Below are positions 12,029-22,240 of a stretch of 64,000 nt of DNA, piece after piece. The stretch spans positions 5,964,501-6,028,500 of the forward strand of contig OU015655.1 of NCBI GenBank assembly GCA_907165275.2. The letters are read 5' to 3'. How positions within the stretch are numbered: the stretch's first letter is position 1; every line of letters starts with the position of its first letter. A model generated the notes under the pieces. The model did no database searches and was not told the origin of the DNA. It saw only the letters and a program-made list of their open reading frames with translations. The stretch is from Zygaena filipendulae (lineage: Eukaryota; Arthropoda; Insecta; Lepidoptera; Zygaenidae). The position numbers were made by a program, and so were the translations under genes.

Positions 12029-12726
12029 ATTAAACATTTATTAATAATATAATCAATTAAAATCGCAAACCAATTTTTGCACCCAACTTTACAAAAATTC
12101 TTATATCTCTGAAACTAAATGGAACTTTTCGGGAACTGGACCTTTTTGTTTGGACGCCCACTTAACATCTAAGCTCAAATCCTAGTTAGGCCGAGAACTT
12201 TCAAACAGCCTACATATATGTGAGAGCCTTTTGCATGACAAGAGTTGCCCCCAGACCTTGGTTGGGAATGTTGGAAATTTGGAATGGAAAAAATTGTGGG
12301 AGAAGTGGATTCTATAAAGTTTTATAATTTTACCAATTTATTTACTTAATAATTATTATTTATTTTAATCAAACAAAATGGATGACATAGCAGAAATGTA
12401 TTTATCTACGTTAGAAATATGACAGTAATATGGATTACATATTGTACGTTGACCTTAAAGATTTGATTCCTCTATAATATAAATTAGTCGTGTTTGAATT
12501 TTGTTCAGGTTTATAACATTTTTTGTAAAAAAAAAAGATTTCATGTGGCAAACGTTCACACTTCTTTAAACCTATGGATTTGTTTCGGATTTGAGCGATT
12601 TAATTCCCAATAAATTTTAAATGAACGCATAAAAGATGTTTTGTTGTCTTCTATAGTACACTGAAGAACATTAGACCCAAAATCATATTATTCCAATCGT
12701 TTGACACACAATATTATGACGCCCAA
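12029..12726. other. AT-rich spacer, nothing recognised
   Basis: No open frame, RNA or repeat boundary can be supported here beyond simple AT-rich sequence. Confidence 0.4.
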
Positions 12727-12890
12727 CCGATCCGTAGTCACACCAAATTGCCACATTGGTGTGACTATGGTTTATTTTATTTATCCGTACTCACACTAGT
12801 GTGTCAACGGATATTTTAATTTATCCGTACTTACATTAGTATGGCTACTGATCATTTTAACCGGTCCGCAGTCACATCAACACATGACCT
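12727..12890. repeat. Short tandem repeat of TCCGTAGTCACACY-like units
   Basis: Units start near 12729, 12782, 12822 and 12863 (steps of 53, 40 and 41). Several carry small inverted words such as TCACACTAGTGTG. Confidence 0.6.
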
Positions 12891-13293
12891 AAGCATTAAA
12901 TAAGTTGTTGCTCAAATCAAATTTTGAGACTACAGGTAGGTATGTATTATTAGAATTATTTTATCAGGAATTATGCCAACTTGCATTGTGTTTAAATTAA
13001 GACGTATTGCGTATAAATTTCGATTGAGATAAAACTGTAGATATGTCTCGTTTCTCGTTTAAACTTTACTAAATAAAAACATCGTCACAGATACAAGTTT
13101 AGACAAGGACAATTTAAAGGTTGATTGATATAAATAAAAGATCTCAATGAAACGTAGCTTTTCATTTATAATGATATTCTTACCTTTTTATAATAATGTA
13201 TTGTATTATAAACGTAGCTTAAAATTGAATACTATATTACAGAACAAAATATATCTAAGAGCACTAATTAACAAAAAAGTAAAGAAAACAATT

Positions 13294-16200
13294 TTACAGT
13301 AATGGTAGTTTTCTTATAAAATTGCGATGCCACATATATGCAGTGAAACCGGACAAAGAAAACCAAGTGACTAGGTACGCAAAGTGTTCGTTGCGCAAAG
13401 TGATTTTGGTCTGGTTCGGAATAGGCCACGTCTCTGGAGGATCCGGAATTCCTCGCGCATCCAACCACACGGGAGCGCAGTCTAGGTAAGCGCTCATTTG
13501 ATCTAAATCTCTGGAAAACAAAGAAAATTGAAAGTAATGAACGTGAAAAGTAAAAACTAGTACTGTTATTATTACAAAAATACTTATTACATTTCCCAAT
13601 TTCAAGGCACCAATCTAGGGCCCTAAATCGGAAGTGAGTGATTACACTACACTAAATTGGACTGCCAATTCGGCAGTGTTGTCACTTTTCACCAGATCTG
13701 GCGAAATTTAATGTCGTTGGTGATTTGGTGGAAGACTTTTAGAATATTTCAAGTACTTTACAATTTGTCCGACACCAATTTAGGAAATCGGAAGGTTTAA
13801 TCGAAGTTTAGAACAGTTAGAATCCAATTTGGTGAAATCAATCGACTTCTCCCTAAATTGGTTACGATCTAGGGCAGTGTTATCGCGTCAGCACCAATCT
13901 AGGGTCGGTGTGTGAGAGAGAGAGCGAGTGATCACACTATGTTAAAATGTACCCTAGAGTGGTCTATTTAGGGCGCAATTAATTTAGTGTAGTATGATCA
14001 CTCGCTCTTTCTCTCTCTCACTCACTGATTCTAAATTGTATCCAATTTAGGGAACTTCCTAATAATATCATAAAGAGGAAAGATTTGATTTTTTGTTTGT
14101 TACGATTTTACTAAAAAACTACGGGACTGATTTAAAAAATTCTTTCTTCTGATTCTATAAGGAGTAATTCCGAAACTGTTGCACAAATTTTGACGGGACT
14201 TTTACTGCTAATTAGCTGATGCTATAAGGAGTAAATTAAGCTACTTAGGAGTTCCCGTGGGAATCCCGAAACTCACATGCCGAAACGGTTGCACAAATTA
14301 TGACGGGACTTTCATTGCTAATTAGCTGATGCTATAAGGAGTAAATTAGGCTACTTAGGAGCTCCTGTGGGAATTCCAAAACTCAAGCGTGTGAAACCGG
14401 GGGGCACAGCTATAGTATTATGAAGAGGTAAAGTTTGTGACATGGTGATTGTGACGTTGTAGGGATCTACTGAATTGATTAAGAAAATTCTTAAAGGAAA
14501 CTATATGGTAGTCCTGAGTGACATAAGTCCTTTTTATTCTGAAATTCCCAGGGGAATTCCGAATTTACCGCAGGTGAAATCACGGGGGACAGCTAGTTTC
14601 TAATAAGTAGGTAGTCACGTTCATGTAGATTTTTTTTTTATTAAATCCTCACTAATATAAATGCAATAGTGAGTTTGTTTGTTTGTAACGCTTTCACGAC
14701 TTAATGACTCAACCGATCATCAATAAATTTTGCAAGTTTTGCATGCCTGTTTTCATAGGTACACATGCACATCCTTAAATATTTCTTAAGGATTCGCAAG
14801 TGAATCTTGTGATTCCGTGTGCAAAAGTAATTCGAGTGATTAAAAAATATGGCCCCAGAATTTGTAGTTTTGCACCCTTCAATATTTCTGATATTATAAT
14901 AATAATACTGACCTAGAAAACCATGAGCCCTTTTGTGGGTTGTTCTTGGGTATGAATGGTGCTCGTGTCTCTGTGAGCCGCACAATGCCCACTAGCTCTA
15001 TTTCACCCTTTATCATTGAAGACTGTCTTTTCTCTTTGGGCTTTAGCTTCTGAGGTATCCAGCCTCTGTTTATAAGAATCACTTCTCTACAAAGAGAAAA
15101 TAATCTTTTTAAAGTAAATAAATATATAAATAAATAAAAACTTTGTAGGTCCACTGGTTAATGAAACACTACTCACTAGTAATGAACCTGGTGGACTTCG
15201 ATAATGTTTTGTTTCTATAAACAATTTTACTGGATTAATTAGCAACTCACAAACATATGCTATTAATAAATCTTTAAATTTTTTAAAGATTTGCATTGCA
15301 AATGTAAGTTTATATTGTTCACACGATTCATATTAATATTAATGCTATTTTAGTAACCGTTTTATGGAATTGTCATCTTTCATAAAATTGGCAAGGGTTT
15401 TTAATTTTTTTTTTACCTTACCCAGTTTCTTGAAGTTTAAAAGGTGTCACAACCAGCCAACCTTGATTCTTTTTTGGATCGGATACAAGTGAACCAACCC
15501 TCGCCACTGGTGAATCATTTTCAATAAGGGCTCTTGGCCCAATAAGTATTTCTTTGTCATGAAGAAATTCACCCTTTACCTTAACAGGCATATATTCCAT
15601 TGTTTCAAGCTCAGTAAAGCTAGAATATAAAACACAAGGATACATTTAATAGATTTAATTCAAAAATAATGTACCTACTACATGAGTAGCAATATGTTTT
15701 TTTATCGAACACCTTCAGCAATATGTCAACAACAAACCACCATAGTTTCATTGCATGAGAACAAACAGTATAGGATGATAACCATGTAAAAGACATTTAT
15801 TTTGTAATTTTAAGTTTTTGATGATCATGCTTCAGAAATCTTTCTTTCCCAAAAAAGCCTAACACAAAGGAAAAATTTAAATGGAATGTGTTGAAAAATA
15901 AAACTTACTCTGAGGGCATGGCTACAGGAGTGGCATTGGCTTTTGCACGCATCATGCTAATAAGATCTAGTTTCCATTGCAACCGATATGTTTGCCAGCA
16001 ACCCAATCCAAATGATGTCACAGGAACAGCCTGATAAATGTAATATTAACAAAAATCAAGAAATCATACCTTTGGTGTTGTTGTTTGGTGTCATAAAATG
16101 TCTTGATGACAAGGTTTGGTAGGTACCTAACTAAATAAATCTTACCAACAAAATCCATTTTATAACTTCCACAGAATCTTTTCTTCCGCTTTTCGATTTA

Positions 16201-16310
16201 AAAGCATTAGCCACATTAACGTTGCATCTTAACGTTTGACAAAAAACATTCGCTGTGTTTTTGTTGCGTAAAACAGATAGGTTCGGAATCGTGAATAAAC
16301 TCCTGAACAT
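13294..16310 (-). CDS. Surf1: SURF1, cytochrome c oxidase assembly protein (complete, 5 exons)
   Basis: SURF1 is an inner mitochondrial membrane protein that helps assemble cytochrome c oxidase (complex IV), probably by handling heme a for COX1. Exons on the minus strand are 16310-16146, 16030-15909, 15619-15422, 15086-14913 and 13510-13294 (TAA). All phases agree and give 291 aa, close to the ~300 aa usual for the family. Residues 1-50 are basic and hydroxylated, like a mitochondrial presequence. Residues ~50-68 form the first membrane span and lead into GLGCWQTYRLQWK, the family's G-x-WQxxR signature. Then come EYMPVKVKGEF, VILINRGWIP (family V-L-V-N-R-G-W/F-V-P) and VRLTETRAPFIPKNNP. The second span is ~263-280 (AYLVTWFSLSGFTAYMW) just before the C terminus. 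The start is the only ATG that opens exon 1 in frame. Intron 4 holds inverted-repeat and Helitron-like sequence. An inverted-repeat element begins 126 bp upstream of the ATG. Confidence 0.93.
13612..14052. mobile_element. Inverted-repeat element inside SURF1 intron 4
   Basis: The left part (CCCTAAATCGGAAGTGAGTG, then CACTACACTAAATT) is mirrored on the right (CTAAATTGTATCCAATTTAGGG and TTTAGTGTAGTATGATCACT). CACTCGC/GAGAGAG words occur on both sides. It is non-coding. Confidence 0.65.
14160..14598 (+). mobile_element. Helitron-like fragments, tandem
   Basis: Two near-identical segments with TTGCACAAATTWTGACGGGA and GCTAATTAGCTGATGCTATA repeat ~115 bp apart. The first full end is GTGAAACCGGGGGGCACAGC, and a further end ACGGGGGACAGCTAG closes near 14598. 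They lie in SURF1 intron 4. Confidence 0.6.
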
Positions 16311-16435
16311 TTTAAACTAAATAATTGTAACACTTTAAATACCTAATTTAAATTATCTTCAAAATTAAGAAAATTATCAACCGTAACGCTCCGTAACGTA
16401 AAAAAAAGCAGAGTAATTATATTAAACCATCAGTG
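16311..16435 (-). promoter_or_regulatory. Probable SURF1 promoter/5' UTR space
   Basis: Only 125 bp separate the SURF1 ATG from the next upstream transposable element. No TATA box is evident. Promoter function is inferred from position alone. Confidence 0.3.
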
Positions 16436-17121
16436 ATGCTACTGCTCCACCTGCGTGTTAACGCGTAAATCAGGCCAGCGACATTTTTTTTTTGTTTTTC
16501 GTTTATTTATCCTATATAGGAAAGGCTAAGAGTACAGGGCCCATACTGCCAATTCTGATGTCAGGCCAGCGACACTCCCTTGGACCAAAAGTTACTATGG
16601 ATTTGGACATAGATAAGCAATAGTGTGTTAACCCACACGGGAGAAATTTTGAGTAAATCGTGTTTTAAAATTATAGCGCCATTTTGTGGCAACATTTTTT
16701 TATGTTCAATATTTAGTTACATATTTAAACAGTGTAATAAGGTAAACACATAATTAAAAAACGTTCTCTATTTCTCAATAAATCGTTTTGAATCATTAAC
16801 TTAATTTTGTGGGTTAACATTTTATTGCTTATCTACGTCCATTTATGCGCGAACTTTTTTACCAACTTTGGAATACTTAACCAAATTTCCATGACCGCGT
16901 CATACATTTCATTGGTATGGTTGGCACAAAATGCTTTCATAGATCTGATCAGTGATTAGTATGGAAGTGCCTACTCTTAAAACGTACATAGTGATTATTT
17001 GCTCAGTGGCGTAAATTAGTGCGCTAATTTAGATGTGGCCAACATTCGCGTTAACTTACTAACATTACCACGTTAGAAATTAACATCAACGTTAACGTTA
17101 ACGCAGGTGGAGCAGTAGCAT
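16436..17121. mobile_element. TIR element upstream of SURF1, ~686 bp
   Basis: The ends are inverted repeats starting ATGCTACTGCTCCACCTGCG and continuing into TTAACG repeats on both sides. There is no transposase frame. It is immediately 5' of SURF1. Confidence 0.8.
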
Positions 17122-17778
17122 GAAGGTATACTCAGAGATTGAGGACACAGACGATCACAGAACACACCCAGACGATTAAGAGAACATACATTGAGGATAA
17201 CTACAAACTTGAAAGTAGTTTTAGTAGAAGTCACAAACTACACAAGTACTTTTTAATACTACCGAGTGTGCGTTCCGTGGATTCGCACGAATGCACTCGA
17301 GCGCGCTCTCTACCCGTTCTGTTAAATTTAGCTGTAGTTTCACCCGTTCCGTGGGTCAGAGTGCAACAGTGCAACAACCAAACAACCACAAACAACCAAC
17401 CGCAACCAACTGCAACAACCAACCCCTACAACCAACCGCAACCAACCATCTCCGAAGCAGATTAATTTTCACTCAGACAGTTATGTATTGTTTAAGAAGT
17501 GTCAAAGTTTGCGCCAAAAACCGGATTCTTCGAAAAAGAAATCAATCGGAGTTCTTACAAATAAAGGAGAGGTGTCGTTGTCACAAAAACTTTGTAATTG
17601 GATGAAAAACTTATTTGAAAATTTGAGTTGAAAGAAAACAAATGGCGCCTGAAATTTCAGATATTTTGAGGTTATAAAAACAACTCGATCGTTCTGTGGC
17701 CCGGCAACTCAAACGAGTGAAATTTTAACCGAACAACTGCGCCCAATCCCACGGAACACACACAACACACACACAGAG

Positions 17779-18212
17779 GGGATTTGTGGATTTACTTACT
17801 AAAGCGAGTCAGATGAACATAAGGTACCTTGCATTATGTTGAGTACCTCCACCAAATATAGGCCCTCTACACTGGTGGGTAGGTCTAGAATAACCCATCA
17901 GATTAGTAAAAAAATCGATAACTCGAAATACTCGAGCGCGTCAGATTAAGATATTGTGGGTTAATTACATGCTGAGAAGTGTGTATATGAATAATCTGAC
18001 GATTTGAACGTGACGTAAGGGAGTTAGAGGATCACAAACTTGCAAAAAAAAAACGCAACCTCGACATTGTCGAGCGCGGTTAATTTATTTTTTATTTTGA
18101 AGTAAATAACTCAAGGATAGCGGGAAAAATATAATCTGCAGATTTTCATAAGCCGAAGAAACAAAAATCGTCTTTAAAGTTTAGAACGAGCAGCTGCAGT
18201 GAATCATGTACC
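17779..18212 (+). repeat. Third copy of foldback segment B
   Basis: This matches 9660-10105 in the same orientation, from GAGGGGATTTGTGGATT to ATGTACCTAT. It keeps three motif positions: about 17802 (degenerate), 17932 (CTCGAGCGCGTCAGATT) and 18069. It shows that segment B can exist on its own, outside the foldback. Confidence 0.85.
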
Positions 18213-18704
18213 TATCAGTGGCGAAGATACCATATAACCCGATTCCCACCGGCTTTACGTGCTTTGCGTGCGCGTGAGCGAGATGGAGGAATACATGCTA
18301 TCATCGCTATCGCTCGTAGAAATTCGTAACGAATCGGCCATTTGTTTTGACTGTTTAAGGCCGAAACTTAAACAGCGAAACATCCCCGAACCATGATACC
18401 ACACTTATAGTTCGCGGGTGTTTCGCGGCTTCTCGCGCGAATCACGCGCGAATGTGGAGAGCGCTTTACACTTCACAGACAATTTTGGCATAATGCACCT
18501 GCAAGACATATGTCTAGTTAATTTGTGCCTGCATTATTCACCATCATTGCATGAATGCTTAAATTTATATTTGAATTTATTAATTAGTTTCATCTATTAC
18601 AATTTGTTTCTTGGTGTAAAATAGTGATTAGTGTTGTATTGTAGTTAGAGTTGTTTATTTCATCTCATCTCATCTTATCTTATTTTATCTTATCTTATCT
18701 TAAT
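18213..18704. other. Spacer with (TTATC)n microsatellite
   Basis: No gene is supported; a 68-codon open frame at 18418 has no family features. A CTCAT/TTATC pentamer microsatellite runs at about 18661-18700 and resumes near 18890. Confidence 0.5.
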
Positions 18705-18893
18705 ATATATAAATCACGTGTCACGTTGTTTGTCCGCGATGGACTTCCAAAACTACTGAACGGATTTTGATAAAATTTTGTAACCATTTGTTATATGGTC
18801 CAACTTAAAAGTTAGGATAGTTTTTATCCCGGAATTCCCGCGGGAACTCCGAAATAACCGCGGATGAAATCGCGGGGGACAGCTATCTTAATC
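18705..18893 (+). mobile_element. Helitron-like short element
   Basis: It starts with ATATATAAATCACGTGTCAC and ends in GAAATCGCGGGGGACAGCTA. It is the same subfamily as the array at 22547-23518. Confidence 0.7.
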
Positions 18894-18910
18894 TTATCTT
18901 ATCTTAATAA

Positions 18911-19457
18911 TATACGCACCGGCAGAATTAGCGGAACATAAAAAGGCAGAGTATAGAAATAATTACGTATATATGTATATTAAAACAAATTATTATCAGG
19001 CATGAAGTAATAAACTAATATACATCTTTTAACATCGACTTTAAGAAGTTTTTAGTTAAATTTTATTAAAAGTAATCAAAATTAAAAAAAAAAATCTCTA
19101 GTTTGTGAGAACACAGACAATGTTGCAAATAAAAGTTGAATCACGAAGGGGAAACACCTCAGAAGAATAGCTGAGGGAAACACACGTTATTAATCGTTCA
19201 TTTATTTAGTGTTAAAATCACAGTAATCTTTAATTTGCAACATTATTTGTGTGCCCACAAATTAGAGAAAAAGTGTTTTTTTTTTATTATTATTTTAAAT
19301 AAAATTTAATAATTTAATTACAAACTTTTAAAGTGTTAAAAGATGTATATTAATTTATTACTTCACGTCTAATTATTATTTGTTTTAATATACATATATA
19401 CGTAATTATTTATATACTCTGCCTTTTTATGTTCCGCTAATTCTGCCGGTGTGTATA
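18911..19457. mobile_element. Long-TIR MITE, copy 1 (547 bp)
   Basis: The ends read TATACGCACCGGCAGAATTA and its inverse. The inverted arms run on for well over 100 bp, through AACATAAAAAGGCAGAGTAT and a CATCTTTTAACA block. Copy 2 is at 27368-27883 with high similarity. Confidence 0.85.
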
Positions 19458-19745
19458 TATATAAATCTCGTGTCACGTTGTTTGTCCGCGATGGACTCCG
19501 AAACTACTGAACGGATTTTGATAAAATTTTGTAACCATTTATAATATGGTCCAACTTAAAAGATAGGATAGTTTTTATCCCGGAATCCCCACGGGAACTC
19601 CGGAATTAATGCGGGGAACAGCTAATCACCGTAAGCTACTGTCAGGGTCGTCAGGGGTACAAAGAAGGACGCAGAGTACTTTTTCGGCGATTTTTCCCGC
19701 GGGAATTCCAAAATTACCGCGGGTGAAATCGCGGGGGACAGCTAG
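19448..19745 (+). mobile_element. Helitron-like element with repeated 3' half
   Basis: It starts TATATATAAATCTCGTGTCA and reaches a first end near 19624 (GGGGAACAGCTAA). It then continues with a second family 3' half ending CGCGGGGGACAGCTAG at 19743. The copy at 23219-23518 has the same compound structure. Confidence 0.65.
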
Positions 19746-22202
19746 TGATATTATAAGTATCATTTAATTGTTCGCCCAGATAGAATTGGTTGTACCTACA
19801 TAAAATATTATCTACTATTTCATAATGTCTTACAATACAAAATTTTAGGTACCTACCTATATCTATATATGTAACGAGGCGGCCGTATGCCACTCGTTAC
19901 GATATCCTGCCTCATTTGAATTACTTTTTATTTTTAAGATAATTTTTGTTCCTTTTTATATTCTAATGTTATTATTTTTTTTTATTTAAAATTTTATATT
20001 CTGTTTTTGTATTTGATGTTTTTGAGGACTCCAATTTCAGATTCGATACAATGAACATCTAAATTATTTGTGTCTGAATAAATTTTATTTTACCATTTTA
20101 TAATTTTTATTTAAGCTAGCCGAAGGCTATTACTACCACGAACCCCACATATATAATCAAAATATTAAGTTTATTTACCTACCGCTACCACATTTTTAGT
20201 TTTACGGATTTAATATGTGGCACTTGCGTTGGCACTCATTTCAGACACGTTGCAGATGCAGAATTAATGACCATATTATATTATCTGTGACCGGGAGGTA
20301 ACTTAGATTGAATCTGAATTTGTAGATACGGCAAGTGGTGCTATCTTTTACATTTTGAACGCATTAAATAAAATATGATTTGATTTTCCCAGTTTATAAT
20401 AATGTCCATAGTAATATATAATAGATAATAGTAATCGCTGTTCTTAGATTGGCTCCAAAAACATAAAACGTAACGTAACGAAAATAAGTGCCTTGCTAAT
20501 TTTTTGTTTACAGAATTTTGCTGTGCATTAATCATTCTCTTATTAGGTAATAGCTGTGCCCCGCGGTTTCACCCGCATGAAAGGTTTTTATACAACAACT
20601 TTTTTCCCGACATCCGATTTCAATGAAACAAAGCCTATATGTAGCTCCAGGCTTAGCTTAATCTACCTGTGAAAACCGCATGACAATCGGTTCAGTAGAT
20701 GCGGAGATTATCGCGAACAGACGGACAGAAAAGAATTTCAAAAACATTTTTTTTGGACTTTGCTACTCTTCTTTTATCATCCCTCTCAATTTTAGGTAAA
20801 AGTATTCAATGTACGGAATCGCGGATTCTAGGTACTCTTTTATTATAGTATATAGATTGATGTCGTTGGTTGTTTTTTTATTGTTATTAGTTACTATCCT
20901 CCGTCACAAAAGGGTCATTGAAATCGCACGTTGTATTTTAATTTCATTTTATCAAATATATAAAATTCTCGTGTCGCGGTGTTTGTGGTTAAACTCCTCC
21001 GAAACGGCTTTCCCGATTCTCATGAAATTTTATGTGCATATTGGGTAGGTCTGAGAATCGGACAACATCTATTTTTCATCCCGGAATTCCCGCGGGAACT
21101 CCGAAACTTACGCGGGTGACACCGTGGGGCACAGCTAGTTATAAAAAATTTAAAGTAAATTTAAATTTAAAGTTTATAAAATTACAAGCGGTTTACAGAA
21201 AAATCCAAAACACCAGCGAGTACATACATTCACAATTAAAAAAATAAAATATTCATAGTATAATAATAAACAATATCAATTCAAATCAACAAATTCACAT
21301 AGGTAAATAGTTATAGGCCATGGTAGTAAAGAATATTTTTTATCAGCAATGTCCAATGTCTCGATTATGATGCTTTTTGCAAGTACCTACTATTTATATT
21401 ATACATAAAATATATACTTATTATTTAGATACCCACACGCACACAACAACCTACTATGTGTATACGTTTTACACACACGAATGCAATTTAGTACCAAGAA
21501 TATGTACTTGGAGCGCTAGTGTTCACATGGATCCACATCGTCTGAGACGGGACGGCCAGTTCCCACGTATAGTAAAAATGTCCCCACGTCTTTGGTAATG
21601 ACATAATACACTAGTAATGTTTAACCAATAGTGATGGGAAAAACTTATCGATAAAGTCTTTCGATTGTTTTCTCAGAAACTTTTACTTCTACTTATCATT
21701 TAGGCTGATATGATTTTTATATCTACCAATAGTTTGAGGTAACTTTGAGTTTGAGAAATAATAATAACAATCCAATTCACAACACACAGATCTACTTGAT
21801 CCTACTTTCATTACACAAAGTGCATCCCCACAATCGAACCCAGAACATCTTGATTAGCGGGCAGGCATGGTGACCTACTACGCCAATCGGGTCGTCAATA
21901 GACATGAAACACCGTTTTTACTGGATTACAACACCACGCCAGAGTGAAAGGTGAAAGTGATATTTATGATTCCAGTACCTACCTTTCAGGATGTATGTAT
22001 ATAGGTACGTTATTTATTGGTATATTTTTGGACATTCTAAATTAACTTAGAACTTGGCATATTTTTGGCAACGGTGAAGCGACCAAAAACAGTCTCATAT
22101 CGATTAATTTATCGATAATATTTTTTGTCGATACGATTATTTTGGCACGTCTCGCGACTATCTAAATCGATTCAAGATAATATTAATATTAAAAATTTAT
22201 CA
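19746..22202. other. Intergenic spacer between SURF1 and the membrane-protein gene
   Basis: This span contains Helitron-like fragments at about 20550-20715 (minus) and 20958-21138 (plus, ending GTGGGGCACAGCTAG), and a SINE at 21779-21896. No gene is supported; the small open frames show no domain or conserved pattern. Confidence 0.5.
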
Positions 22203-22240
22203 TTCACTTTGAGATTGTCGAAGGTAACGGAACTGGCGAT

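Noticed and set aside
17139..17605. Overlapping frames of ~100 codons rich in Asn, Gln and Thr
   Set aside because: They arise from a simple CAACCA-type repeat; no conserved feature.
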